Assembly (NCBI GenBank): GCA_018524725.1
Contig: JAEUWP010000316.1
Location: forward strand, 124,001 to 188,000
DNA from: Podaxis mareebaensis
Taxonomy: Eukaryota > Basidiomycota > Agaricomycetes > Agaricales > Agaricaceae
Length of the DNA stretch: 64,000 nt
Reading direction: 5' to 3'
Shown: piece by piece, positions 24,286 to 34,958 of the stretch
Layout: each line of letters begins with the position of its first letter
Numbering within the stretch: the stretch's first letter is position 1
The notes under the pieces: generated by a model
The model's database searches: none
What the model saw: only the letters and a program-made list of their open reading frames with translations
Told to the model about the DNA's origin: nothing
Translations under genes and position numbers: made by a program

Positions 24286-24718
24286 ACCAGTAGAAGCAAT
24301 GGCTACTATTCGCATGCCATTATCTACAGCCCCTCCGCCCTCGTCTTCCACGACGGCAACGGGGATTAGATACTTTCACACAAGATTGATATCCCCATAT
24401 CAGCCACAGTCAACGGTGGTGTCATACAGCAGGGGTATCAACGAGCCCTCGACCAATCTTAAGAAGTTGACTCCGAAGCAGAAATGGAAGTAAAAACTTG
24501 CGCTACCATGAAGGAGGGTATGGAGAAGATCTTATGGTCGTTTGAACATCCAGGGAGTGTGGAATCTGGTTTCGGGCAGTTTTGGGACAAGAGAGTTCAA
24601 TAATTGCGTTGATATGGTTGTAGATACCTGGATCGAGTTGTTGGTTGGGGAGGATGCGAGATTTAAAAAGTCGCTTGAAAGGATCATGCCCGGTGTTATT
24701 AGGGCGAGACGTACCTGA
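24286..24718 (+). pseudogene. Decayed microbial-type PARG (DUF2263) gene
   Basis: One reading carries 'YYSHAIIYSPSALVFHDGNG', then a region matching '..ATVNGGVIQQG', then 'MKEGMEKILWSFEHPG' and 'GFGQFWDKRV'. After a one-base frameshift near 24,596 it continues as 'FNNCVDMVVDTWIELLVGED' and 'RFKKSLERIMPGV'. This order resembles the C-terminal half of the TIGR02452/DUF2263 family (macrodomain-like poly(ADP-ribose) glycohydrolases) as I remember it. Stops at 24,367-24,369 and 24,460-24,462 plus the frameshift show the gene is dead. The N-terminal half is missing or unrecognisable. The family assignment is by memory of motifs, so moderately sure. Confidence 0.55.
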
Positions 24719-24944
24719 GGTTCGCGGGGGAGGTCTGGGATGGAGGATGATCAGGAAAGTCAAGGCATAGCCTTATTTCGGATGAACTACGCAATCCTCA
24801 ATGTAAGTATGTAAGTCTAGTACTTGCGTGTGATGGACAAGGCAAGGAACAATTTTGGCGAACGACGATAGTAAGCAATGAAAAATAAAAGCCTGTCCAC
24901 TTACTTTACTCCGCAGGCCTGCATTCCGACGACTAACATCCCCA

Positions 24945-25307
24945 ATGTCTTCCAACGTAGAGCCCCCAAAACGTGGTTCCTGTGCTTCGGATGCAAATCT
25001 CCCTCGACATCAAGAATATTATATTCCGGAAGCTGGTGTACATTTCCTTGTGCGTACTAAGCGTACTCGGTGTCCAGTATACTCATAGATTTATCTCTGC
25101 ACAGGTTCGAAGGAGGCGTTTCTGCGTCCGTCCGTACTTTCTTTGCGTGATTTAGCCTACTGGAGGAGTCGAATTGCAGGCCAAGACACTCCAGAAGACA
25201 AGGAACAGGCATTCAGCTTGAGAGAGTCCGTGCTTATCATACCGGATGAGGACCCAGGCGACTTTGCGAGGCTCCTAAGCGTTTTCTACGACCGGCGAGT
25301 GGTTTAA
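24945..25307 (+). pseudogene. Truncated BTB/POZ-domain gene remnant
   Basis: ATG at 24,945 begins 'MSSNVEPPKRGS' and reaches 'HQEYYIPEAGVHFL', a typical start of basidiomycete BTB proteins. A possible intron (about 25,050-25,090) and a frame change near 25,095 follow. Then 'SKEAFLRPSVLSLRD', 'DTPEDKEQAFSL' and 'IPDEDPGDFARLLSVFYDRR' are readable in another frame up to a TAA at 25,305. The C-terminal half of the usual protein is absent; a tRNA gene starts 107 bp further on. Best read as a broken, truncated copy. Confidence 0.55.
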
Positions 25308-25413
25308 CTGGTACAGAGGGAATCCATCAAATTGACTAGTTCCCAGGTATTATCTTCTCGGTCGTACCGAGCTTTACCTGGCCACGAAACCTACACGCAC
25401 ATTCCCAGTGTAG

Positions 25414-25506
25414 GCATCAATGGGGTAGTGGTAACCTGGGTCGTTGCCATTGAAATGTCAAGACGTGTGTTTCGACCCGCCGGGGGTTCGATTCCCCCTT
25501 GATGCA
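25414..25506 (+). tRNA. tRNA-Gly(GCC) with a 22-nt intron
   Basis: Perfect acceptor pairing GCATCAA/TTGATGC with discriminator A. The D arm is GGGT-AGTGGTA-ACCT and the anticodon stem GGTCG/CGACC. The T arm is GGGGG-TTCGATT-CCCCC. The anticodon GCC is followed by A37, then an intron of 22 nt (about 25,450-25,471) at the canonical 37/38 position. Mature length 71 nt. The internal A and B boxes are intact, so it should be transcribed by RNA polymerase III. Confidence 0.92.
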
Positions 25507-25528
25507 CTAGCCTGAAGCAATATTGGGA

Positions 25529-25535
25529 TTTTTTT
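25529..25535 (+). terminator. Pol III terminator of tRNA-Gly
   Basis: Run of seven T, 23 nt after the tRNA 3' end. Confidence 0.7.
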
Positions 25536-26107
25536 CTCGGTCAGGTTATGCACACGGAAAGACATGACAAAACGCTACTCCGATAAGTAGGTCAACATAT
25601 ATAAGACGTCGGGGAATTAATCAGCGCACATAAACACCCCGTAATGTTGCCAGGGTTGTCCTAGAGAGTGGATGTCACCCTCCCAGCTTATCTGCACATC
25701 TGCCGGCCGGAACCCGAAGACATGCTGGAACACGAGGACAAGGTGGCTGCAACCGTATATTGCCTAAGGGGTTGCGACAGTTGGCGGCGATGGTTATTTA
25801 GTCATATTAACACCTCTTGCATGTTGCATCATGACGTCACGCGTCACCGCGAGTCATGAACTGTCTTTTTTTGGAGCCATGTGACTTTCGACAACGGACT
25901 ACCAGCTCTTATCGAGGACCTGCTCGGCAGGATGTCCGCTTCTTTAGTCGGCTTGCGGGTGCGATTTTCGCAGGTTACAGCGAAGCGTATTCTCCACCCT
26001 TCGGGAAATGCATTTACGCATTCCCACCTTGGGTGAGTCATGGACTGTCATTGAATATCAAAGAACATAACAGTACATACCAGTACCTGCGGAGACCGCC
26101 GTCTTGA
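25536..26107. other. Intergenic, nothing recognised
   Basis: No motif-bearing open frame. The right end is the promoter side of the DUF2828 gene. Confidence 0.4.
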
Positions 26108-26114
26108 TATAAAG
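26108..26114 (+). promoter_or_regulatory. TATA box of the DUF2828 gene
   Basis: TATAAAG, 37 bp upstream of the start codon at 26,151. The short distance implies a very short 5' leader. Confidence 0.5.
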
Positions 26115-26150
26115 AGCTCCCTGTCAAGTGCCCTTTCCACCAACACCTTC

Positions 26151-28441
26151 ATGGCTACTCAGGCTATTCTTCGTACCTCTCGCAATGTCACTCTCCCTGA
26201 CATTCCTGAACTCTTTGACCCGAACTTCCTCAATGTCCTTGTCCCCGAACGCAAGGCTGATGTTCCTCCCAAAATCGAAAACAAAGCTCAAGTTCCAACT
26301 AACCCGCTCATGACCGCACTCATGACCGACAACCGTACATTCACTGCAAATGGCGCGCCTGCTTTCAATTCCACGGGCTCAGCCACACTCGACGCGTTCA
26401 ATAGTCTCAACGCGTGGTCCTTCAAGGAAATCGACAGTACCCTCAAACGTGCCTGGGCAGAGGATCCCGCTCTGACTTTGAGGATCATCTGGAATATGAG
26501 GAGCATCCACGACGGCAAGGGCGAGAAGGAATTGTTCTACCGGTACGAATCTCTCTTCTCTCTTTCTAGGGACCAAAAGGAAGTAACTCACATGTCCCAA
26601 CGTATTTTAGGTCTTTTGGTTGGCTCTATGATAATCATCCTCGCACTGCCCTGTCAAATCTTCAGATGCTTGTCACTCCTGCGTGCACCACCCCAAAGAA
26701 AAAGGAGATCGCACGTCCCCATGGCTACTGGAAGGATCTCCTGCACATATTGGCGTTGGCTACCTGTGGAGAGCTCAGCAATATCACAAAACAAGCCACC
26801 TTCCTACATAATTACACTCCCAAATCCCCATATCGCCGGCGGCGCTGGCCCAAAGCCTCCAGGACGCCTGAGGAAATCAAGGCAGCTGAGGATCAGGCCC
26901 GCATACACGCAGCAGAGAAGCGAAAGGTCCTCCACCAACAGTTCCACGAGAGGCTTGTTCAAAAGCTTGCCAATGACCCCAAGTACCGAGCGTTGTACAT
27001 CGCCGTAGCTCGGCTCTTTGCAGAACAACTTCGCAAGGACATCAAAATCTTGGATGAACTCCAAACTGTTGACAAGAAAGAAGACAAGGAACGTTACTAC
27101 CAGCTACTTACAAGCATCTCTCTCGCCGGAAAGTGGGCACCGACGCCTTCGGGATCTCATGATCGCGTCACCAACATCTCCACCGCCATTTGCCAGCTTC
27201 TCTTCTCTCGCAATGAAAACGTTGGACCAAATACAATTGGTCCACTCCCTTCCGCCGCACCCCGTCCCATCCATACCGATCAAAGTAACTGTATCATCCT
27301 CCGCAACTATTACGCTCACTGGATTCTCAAACCCCTTCGCGAAATCCTTTCCTGTCCTGAACCTCTCATGTCTGCGAATAGATGGACGGAAATCCGCTAC
27401 TCACGCGTGCCCTCCGTGTGCATGGCGAATAACAAAAAGCATTTCCTCGAACATGACCCCGAGGGCTTCCAGCAATTCCTCATCGACGTCGAGAGCGGTA
27501 AGAGGAAGGTCAGCGGCGCGACAATGATGCCCCATGAACTCGTCGCAGAGGCCATGCGCCTCCGCAAGGAAATCTCCCTGAACCGCTATTCCCAACGCCC
27601 CAAGCTCGGAGGGTTCAAGAAGAACATGGCCGAGCAGGAGATGAAGGTCGTCAATGCGCAATGGCGTAGCCTGGTCTCGAGGATGAAGGAAAGCGGAAGC
27701 TTGGACAACTGTTTGGCGATTTGCGATGTCTCTGGGTCAATGGGCAATGTGGAATGCTACAATAAACGGAGTGTGGAACCGATCTTCCCTTCAGTCGCCC
27801 TCTCGCTCATGTTGGCCTCGTTGGCGAAACCTCCGTTCAATGCCGGGTTCGTTACGTTCTCCAGGAATCCCGAGTTTATCCGTCTCGAGAATTTGGAAGG
27901 AAGGAGTCTTGACGAGATCGTCGCGGAGACGGTAAGCTCTCCATGGGGCGGAAATACCGACTTCCAAGCTGTTTTCCTCAAACTCCTTCTCCCACTTGCG
28001 AAGCAGCACAATATCGCGAAAGAGGATATGGTCAAACGGCTCTTTGTTTTCTCTGATATGCAGTTTGATGAAGCTGCGTCTGGCACGCGTCGTGGAGGTT
28101 CTAGGTGGGAGACGAATTATGATTTGGTGGAGAGGGCGTATAAGGAAGCTGGGTATGATGTTCCGGAGATTGTGTACTGGAATTTGGCTGGTGCCAGGAC
28201 GGGGCGGACGACGGTTGAGGTCGGGGCAGAGAGGAAGGGTGTGGCTATGATGAGTGGGTTTTCGGCTGCGATGATGAAGGTGTTCATGGGTGAGGCCGAA
28301 GAAGCGGAAGAGGAGGCGTGGGCGGATGTAACGACGGAGGGTGAGGTGGTGGAGAATAAGGAAGAGGAGTTTACGCCGTTGAATGTTATGAAGAAGGCGT
28401 TGTTTAAGAAGTCGTTTGATGGACTGGTTGTCATCGACTGA
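26151..28441 (+). CDS. DUF2828 protein with vWA-like domain
   Basis: Two exons, 26151-26542 and 26611-28441, 740 aa. The 68-nt intron splits an Arg codon in 'ELFYR|SFGWLYDNHP'. The N-terminal two thirds is the helical DUF2828 region, with 'LDAFNSLNAWSF', 'IWNMRSIHDGKGEKE' and 'YWKDLLHILALA'. The C-terminal third is a von Willebrand A-like fold with a metal-site motif DVSGSMG near residue 503. It also has 'GNTDFQAVF' and 'VFSDMQFDEA', which occupy the places of the second and third metal-binding loops. The family is related to TROVE/Ro-type proteins by the same vWA arrangement, so RNA or protein binding is possible but unproven. The acidic tail ends near the stop. Codon use resembles its neighbours. 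Confidence 0.85.
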
Positions 28442-28636
28442 GGTAGTTTTTCTTTTCATTTTTGGCCTCTGTATTCTTTTTGGCATTTGTTGTTGATACC
28501 CCTCGTATTTCATTTAGTCTATCGCTACATGTATTATAATATCGAAAGCAATCTCATGTCCACTTGGAAAATTACATGACCCGTTGAACTATGGTACAAG
28601 ATTGAATAAAGTAGTTCCATTTGAAAACTCCCACCA

Positions 28637-29200
28637 TTATGTAGACCCACAACTTAACGGGATCCTCGACAACTCAAGAAACCAGCGCCTCTCCATCGAC
28701 CCAATAACAGCGAGCACGATCAACATGATCGCACATAATCCTTCTACAGCAGCATCCGCATACACAATCCCAACAGGCGCTCCCAACACCGTCATCCCAC
28801 TCCCACTACTATCACCAAAATAGTCCAGGATCCTGACTAAAACGGTGACTATAAAAGCAGCGATGAATATAATCGCAAGCAACACATCCATCATTATACT
28901 AGATATTTTCGATGTGGGTGGTAAATCATCGTCCCGTTGCAGTTGCATTGTACTGCATCCGTGGGACTGTGATCGTAGCCGGAAGAAGATGATGGTGAGG
29001 TGCGTTAGGATGTGGATTATTGTTGCGCCCGCCGCTGTGAGTCCGAGGAAGAATGATGTGAGCCCGAGGTTCGTTAGTGAGAGGACGAGATCCGTGAGTG
29101 CGATGGCGAGGATTATGTAGAGGAGGATGAGGGCTTTGTATGTTATTACGGGTGTGGTGATAGGGTTAATGGGGTCACCATCGTGGGTTTTCATGGTCAT
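28637..29200 (-). CDS. Small four-TM membrane protein (copy 1)
   Basis: Single exon, 187 aa. Hydrophobic segments at about residues 23-45, 48-72, 105-128 and 145-168. A short hydrophilic loop in the middle contains 'DDLPPTSKISS', and the C-terminus is polar. No signal peptide or enzymatic motif. The topology and a shared pattern in the first helix (LTDLVLSLTNLG) link it to the proteins at 29,969 and 32,772. The layout is MARVEL-like, but I cannot assign it to a named family. It is convergent with the DUF2828 gene, with 195 bp between stop codons. Confidence 0.65.
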   Translation of the reverse strand: MTMKTHDGDPINPITTPVITYKALILLYIILAIALTDLVLSLTNLGLTSFFLGLTAAGATIIHILTHLTIIFFRLRSQSHGCSTMQLQRDDDLPPTSKISSIMMDVLLAIIFIAAFIVTVLVRILDYFGDSSGSGMTVLGAPVGIVYADAAVEGLCAIMLIVLAVIGSMERRWFLELSRIPLSCGST

Positions 29201-29968
29201 GAAGGCTTGCGGTTTTGGTTGCGTTTCTTACTTATACTTATAAGTGGACGACGAGTGCGTTGCGCAGACACGGTCACTTCTTTGGTTCTACCGGTAATCG
29301 TAACCTCGCTGGGTAACCAGGAGGGCTGGGAAGATATCTTTATGACTTCTTTTGAGGGTTATATAAAATAGTTGTATGAGTTTCAGGCACTGCGGTTGTA
29401 CCGGTTATAGTGGTTGCGTGGTATCGCTATAAAGCAACAAGAGTATCGGATCTGTGTTACTTGACAATCCACAGCCCTTGTAGCACGAATCCATCAGCAA
29501 CGGTCATACTGCGCAACCACTCTGAAACTAAGCACGCGCTTGAAGGCTTTTTACCTTACGCACAGTAGCGCGTCACCGGTGCGAACAAGCACAAGAAGAA
29601 CGGGTGTAATAAGAGAAGAGGGGATGATGTACACCGGGGTTTTTTGCCTCGCCGGAGGGAGGATGAGTTAGGTGATTGCTGCGGGTAGAGATGATACGCC
29701 CAGGAGGTTATCACTGCAGTTTGTGATATCATAGTGATTGCCGATACCTGCGTTGTCCTGGTTTAGTGGAGAAATCCGGGCCGCGAGCGGCTCAGGCTGC
29801 TTGCCGCACACATCGCTGTGCGCATCAGATCATGAAAGAGTGTACATATACAGGAAAAACTGCATATCAACATCCTATTCGTTCAAGTCCATTGCAAATA
29901 TCCATTGCAAATGTGATAAAGAGTATCCAAAATCCCAAACTATCCTACCTGCATGTGTATGCACCAAT
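29201..29968. other. Spacer between 4-TM genes
   Basis: Contains the upstream region of copy 1 (TATA-like 'cttatacttataag' near 29,230) and the 3' flank of copy 2. No gene recognised. Confidence 0.4.
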
Positions 29969-30586
29969 CTAATCTATGAATCCCGCCGTGGTGGTTCCCT
30001 TAACATCCTCCAATCTTATCCCCCTCGTAACCTCCAAATACATTTTCCTCTCTTTAATGCCCACATACAGAAGCAACTCAAGTGCACAAGCACATAGCAC
30101 CTCAAATCCCGCGTCATAGTGAACAACAGTGAGGACCGACATATGAAGATCCTCCGTAATGAGCGCGTATAACGACACGCCGAATGCTGCCATGTGAAGC
30201 GTTACGAGACCCACAGTAACAAGGATACTAGGCAGTGTCGATGTAGGAGGAAATATACCCGGGTTAAGTGTGTGTTTCGTGTGGACATCGGGACTAGAAG
30301 TGGTATATAAGGCATGATGCGCACAAATTTCACGAACCCGGATGACAATGAGGCGCGTCGTGAGGTGAATGATGCTGGCGCATGTAGCGCAGACCCTGAC
30401 GTAGAGGGATGTTTTTCCCAAGTTTACGAGCGAGAGAGCAAGATCGGCTATGGAAAGAATGAGTGCTATCCATAGAAAGATTATTGCTTTGCGGATTTTG
30501 ATAAGGATATGGTCCAGGCTGTTGAGCGTGTTGTTGGAGGGCGAAAGGAAGGGGAAGCTCTTGCGAGGGGGTTGGGGAGTGGCCAC
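29969..30586 (-). CDS. Small four-TM membrane protein (copy 2)
   Basis: Single exon, 205 aa. A polar N-terminus of about 32 residues precedes four hydrophobic segments (about 33-55, 58-80, 115-138 and 147-172). The first helix reads 'ILSIADLALSLVNLGKTS', close to the same place in copy 1. A cytosolic-looking tail follows ('GIKERKMYLEVTRGIRL'), matched in copy 1 by 'GSMERRWFLELSRIPL'. This supports common descent by tandem duplication with strong divergence. Function unknown; a small integral membrane protein. Confidence 0.65.
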   Translation of the reverse strand: MATPQPPRKSFPFLSPSNNTLNSLDHILIKIRKAIIFLWIALILSIADLALSLVNLGKTSLYVRVCATCASIIHLTTRLIVIRVREICAHHALYTTSSPDVHTKHTLNPGIFPPTSTLPSILVTVGLVTLHMAAFGVSLYALITEDLHMSVLTVVHYDAGFEVLCACALELLLYVGIKERKMYLEVTRGIRLEDVKGTTTAGFID

Positions 30587-31147
30587 ACCCTCATTTAATG
30601 GGGTTTTTAATCGCAGAAAGAGGTCGAACCCGTAAGCAGGACGTCAGCCCTAACCGCTGATGGTTATAATTAACCCAGATTTTCAAGGGCAGGATAAAAC
30701 AGGTCTTGTCGGAGGTCCCAGAGATCGGTTGGGCCCACAGCCACCCGCAGCCCCATCAGGTTCACGAAATTGATTTCTGGCGTTCAAAGTACTCAAACCT
30801 AATCCTGGTGAACGAAAGCCAGTGGTTAAGAGCCTCCTCCATGAGCTGTATGAAAACCCAGAGAAGTATCCGATGGAGTCTGGCGTCACGGGAACCTCAA
30901 ATCGCAGTTCTAATCAGCGGCAGGTCGAACCTATATTCGTGTGCTGGACGGGTCTAAAATATACAAGGTGTAATTGCTAGCGATCAAGTGCTACGACATG
31001 CCAAAGACGTGAAAAATGATTATACAGTGTGTAACGGAGAGCTCACAATCTAGACACTCTGTCGCCTGAGAAGAACACTTCCAACTCCGTACCAAAGGTC
31101 CAACCAATTTGTAGCATTTTATAGATCGAACTCGTGTTGGGAATTGA
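30587..31147. other. Spacer with tRNA-like scraps
   Basis: Two short minus-strand stretches contain B-box-like GGTTCGACC (near 30,625 and 30,925). Neither folds into a cloverleaf. No gene seen otherwise. Confidence 0.35.
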
Positions 31148-31914
31148 TCATAATCCACGACCGCGCCCTCTTCCACCACGTATGGGTCCGCCACGACCAC
31201 CTCCTCTGGAACCTGAAAGGAACCACGCGAGTAAGCACGTGTCTTCAACACAACAGAAGATAAAAACGTACCCCTCGATGGGGCACCACGCCCACCTAGT
31301 AAAGCTTAGGGTCAGGGCCTAGAAGGAACACGACCTAGAAAACGCACCTCTGTTCGAACCAGTATGTCCACCGCGTGAGCTTCTGTTGGCTTCACGAGCG
31401 CGGTTCTGTTCTTCTTTCACTTGATCCAAGAGGGTATCGGGGACTCGTAGGTATTTGATCTAGCAAGTATAAGATGATCAGCATTGAGCGATATTGCAGA
31501 CGCGGGGGATGAGCAAGAGGACGTGCATGTAGAAAGGATAAATGGATTGGTTCTCAGTGTTGATGTGATGATGGCAGAACACGGCCTGAAAGAACAGACA
31601 TACCGTGCTTCCTCTAATGTAACATTCCTTCAGCTTCCAGAATTTGTCCCCGTCTGCGCTCGTTTGATACACCTCTCGCAGCGTAATGTTCATGAAATTG
31701 TCGCAGTTGACCAGATGGCCGTTGAAGGTCTCGCCATTCTTTAGTTCCACTAACTGGAGTCCGCTTGGAGATTAGTGGATGGCGTGAAGGTCAGCATGTA
31801 GCAACTTACCATGGGCTTGTTTTGTGCAGCATTGAGAAGAGATAAGGGTAGCTAAAGATGGGATATATCAAGGCCATTGGTAGACAAAATATCGGCCGAA
31901 GATATACTCACCAT
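31148..31914 (-). CDS. LSM4: U6 snRNA-associated Sm-like protein LSm4
   Basis: Subunit of the Lsm1-7 (mRNA decapping) and Lsm2-8 (U6 snRNA) rings. Six exons: 31914-31912, 31851-31810, 31753-31604, 31459-31348, 31295-31272 and 31212-31148 (131 aa). Exon 1 is the ATG alone, followed at once by GTGAGT. It starts '[15 protein letters not shown]'. The Sm1 motif includes '[15 protein letters not shown]' and '[10 protein letters not shown]', and the Sm2 motif 'CYIRGSTIKYLRVP', with exon junctions inside. The tail is Arg-Gly rich ('GGRGAPSRG', 'RGRGRG'), as is usual for LSm4 and linked in yeast and animals to P-body assembly and arginine methylation. All phases agree. Confidence 0.93.
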
Positions 31915-32771
31915 GGCGAAACAGACTTAATCGACCCGAGGAGAATGTGTTACAATTGCATATGTAATCACCAGTTCCCACGGCCAGCCAATATCATATT
32001 TCGACGATGTCCAAGACCAAGGACGAACAATATGCGAGGCTAAGATACCGAATCTAGCTTCAGAGCGAATTGAAAGTAAATATAGCGAAAGCCCGTGGGC
32101 GGGAAAACGACAGGGAGCTGCACATATAGAATCAATTTTCCATGTCTACAGGCCCCTAGTTCTTGCAGCATGACCTGCGTCGTGGCGGCTCCGAATGACC
32201 GCCCACTACGCGATGGTGAGGTGGATTTTTACCTTGGCCGTTTCATCCGATCTGGGCCTTTCGATGTTGTTAATCTTACGTCACAGCCGAGCAGCAAGGT
32301 ATAGGAAGAGAAAACTCAGGCTCATATGCCTGTGATTACGTCCCGCCACCAGTGGTCAATGGTCATATGAACGTCTAGCACAAGTCGAGAACACTGTAGA
32401 CACATATAGGACGACCACGTAATAATACATGCTGTGCTTGAGCAGAGACCTCACACCACTGGATGGGGAGAGATTGCAGTGCTGCTGCGCTTTCCATCCT
32501 TCCGACGACACTACATAATATGGACTATCCGGTGACGGAAGTGGATTGTATGCGGCCGAACAGGGGTGACACGCAAAAAATGCGAATGGCATCGCATGAT
32601 GAGTGTCAATTGCCAGTCGGCTGTTCATGCTGCGCCTCCACCAATCTCCCCAACACCTTCCCTACTCTAGTTGCACAGCCCACAATCAGGCCCTGCCATG
32701 CTTAAGCAGGTGGTAATTGAGTTTGCATTGGTATCTGTAGGTTTGAGAGTGTAAACGGTCCTGAGGCGTCA
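31915..32771. other. LSM4 upstream region
   Basis: No gene recognised. Contains the LSM4 promoter and the 3' flank of the third 4-TM gene. Confidence 0.4.
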
Positions 32772-33341
32772 TTAGAGGACAAGAGTGGGACAAACCGAAG
32801 GCGTAGGACAATTCCGTCGTACAAAGTCCTCCCTCTGTCGATTGATACACTTGAACATCGCCATATAGACGACAAGTTCGAACAACGACAAGGTAATTCC
32901 CACCGCCAGCGCCACTTCGACAGCGCCAATCCCAAAATGTGGCACACCTTCCGGCGGCTGCGCATTTTTCAACGACGGCAGTGACGAGGTGAGCATGTAC
33001 ACGCCGAGCACCCCTAGCCATGCGAGAAACAACACGCTCGATACAACGATATTGGGACCACGAGATGCAACGGGCAGCCTGCCGACTATATTCCCCTCTC
33101 GGCTTATCAGCACGAGAAGCGTAGCATCACGGATTATGGTCGGCCCCGCAGCGCCTGGTGCAATGTAGCGAGACCAATAGAAGAGGTGCAGACCGTCTGT
33201 AATGAGGACGGCGAGAGATAAAAACAACGAGAGGCGGAGAAGTTTTTGTATTCTATTTGTAATCTCGTGGAAGTTGTCTGCGGTGCCAGAAGTTACACCG
33301 TTCGTAACGAGCGTCGATTGCGAATCAGACCAAGTCGTCAT
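32772..33341 (-). CDS. Small four-TM membrane protein (copy 3)
   Basis: 189 aa from the ATG at 33,341; an upstream in-frame ATG at 33,413 would add 24 residues. The chosen start gives a polar N-terminus of about 35 residues before the first helix, as in copy 2. Four hydrophobic segments lie at about 36-58, 65-78 (weak), 96-118 and 136-160. The last is followed by a short basic tail ('CINRQREDFVRRN'). Size, strand, topology and the Ser/Thr-rich N-terminus resemble the proteins at 28,637 and 29,969, but residue identity is low. No known motif. It could instead be an unrelated 4-TM protein. Confidence 0.55.
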   Translation of the reverse strand: MTTWSDSQSTLVTNGVTSGTADNFHEITNRIQKLLRLSLFLSLAVLITDGLHLFYWSRYIAPGAAGPTIIRDATLLVLISREGNIVGRLPVASRGPNIVVSSVLFLAWLGVLGVYMLTSSLPSLKNAQPPEGVPHFGIGAVEVALAVGITLSLFELVVYMAMFKCINRQREDFVRRNCPTPSVCPTLVL

Positions 33342-34958
33342 GGGTGATCGCTGGACGGCTGAACTTGCGAGGAAGAGGAGGGAGGCAAGGTTTATCAATG
33401 CACTTCCCTGCATGAAATGAGACGGGTGGTGTCAAGCATACCTTGGCGGTAGGGTCCAATCGCGGGCGTGGATGTTCTTTTGCTGTCACATATATACCTT
33501 ACAAGGGACTAATGGTGCCGGCATTAATCAATCAACCAAGACATATGCAAGGCACGTTGGTGGCTCTCTATGTTCGCCTTAATGGAATCGAAGCTGAATC
33601 CATGTGGGGTAAAAAGCAACACGGGAAAGATAAGACGGAATCCCAAATTGTAAAAAGATGAAAGAAAGTGGTTCGCACACGGCGACAAAGCAAAGACCTG
33701 GAAAGAAATACGCTAGGAAGAAGAGAGCCGTATCCAAGGGCATGACTTTACTCTTCAGAATGTATTTCGGATGGATACCTTATTGCGACCAGGGGCACGA
33801 ACTCGTCAAGTATACATTACGCAGCTGCGAAGCCAATGTGGTGCCCAGACCATACAGGTACCGAGGGATCACACCGGAGAAGGGATGTATGACACAGGAA
33901 GTTACCTGATCACTCCGAACTTCGGTGCAGTTTGTCGATGCGAAACCCGAACAATTAAGGAACGATACATCTGCCCCAGATAAACTAAGCGGTGAAATGG
34001 GCAAACTCGTTCAAGGCAGCAATACTTACCCTCAAAAGTCCACAGATCCGAAGCCCTTCATATTCCCCTGAGAACAGGAATTTTCTGCGACATTGTTGAT
34101 CACGGTGTAGGTGACCTCCGCCTGGGAATCCCTGTGTTAAGATAGCAGGCCCCTGAAGGCTGGAATCACTTCGAAGTTCTTTAACTGGTTCTAGATCGGG
34201 GTGACCTCTTACTTCAGGTGGGATCAGGCCTCCGCAATCAGGCCAATTCATTTCGGGTTATCCCGCCAGAGCATGCGGGTAGGCCCCCATGACCTGGACC
34301 TCCCAAGATTGACGATTCGGACAAGCGAGAACGGCTAGTTCTACTCTTGCCGCAAACTTTCCCCTTGCACTGTTTGCTATTTGGATGATTGGCCTTTCCT
34401 TGCTTCACCATATATAATACCTTTCAGCCGGTCTAGGAACCGGTCTAGATTGACCCACTCTCGTCCCAGAGAGTAAACCAAACGGATGGAGGTCAGGCAC
34501 CAACGTCAAGGAGCGCCGAGTTTGGGGGAGTCGGGATCAGGTTTGTTCTCGGCCAGCCAACAAGCGATCTTTCTCCCGGGATCACCTGTAGATGCATAAC
34601 GGCTGATGTATGTTCACTGTCACTGCTTGAATATAAGCAAAGGATCGCTCAAGTCTTACTTGACCATAACGAGAAACGTCACCTTTGCAAAGGTTAGGAA
34701 TTTAAGCAGGTGGTATGGCTAAGGTATAGACGATTTCGCGGACAGTTCGTCAAGCATCATAGTCTGAGAACCTTACATAGAGGACCGCACGGCCCGTACG
34801 AAATGTTTTTCGTTGTCCAGTTTCAAAAGCGGTTTCAAAGGCAGGTTACGACGCGCATCCGAGTCTGTCAAAACAATGCCAAACAGAACAGGTCAGCTCG
34901 GGGTGTCGTCATTCCGCTGAGAATCCGCTCTTCCAGTGTGTTTTCCTTCGAAACCACC
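33342..34958. other. Intergenic, possible solo-LTR-like segment
   Basis: Between 34,136 (TGTTAAGATAG..) and about 34,670 (..AGTCTTACTTGACCA) there is an LTR-like arrangement with TATATAA at about 34,411 and a short doubled CCGGTCTAG at 34,430-34,450. I find no target-site duplication and no internal retroelement. The rest shows nothing recognisable. Confidence 0.3.

Noticed and set aside
30600..30670. Minus-strand tRNA-like sequence with a GGTTCGACC box
   Set aside because: No acceptor pairing and the T stem does not close; only scraps of A- and B-box-like sequence.
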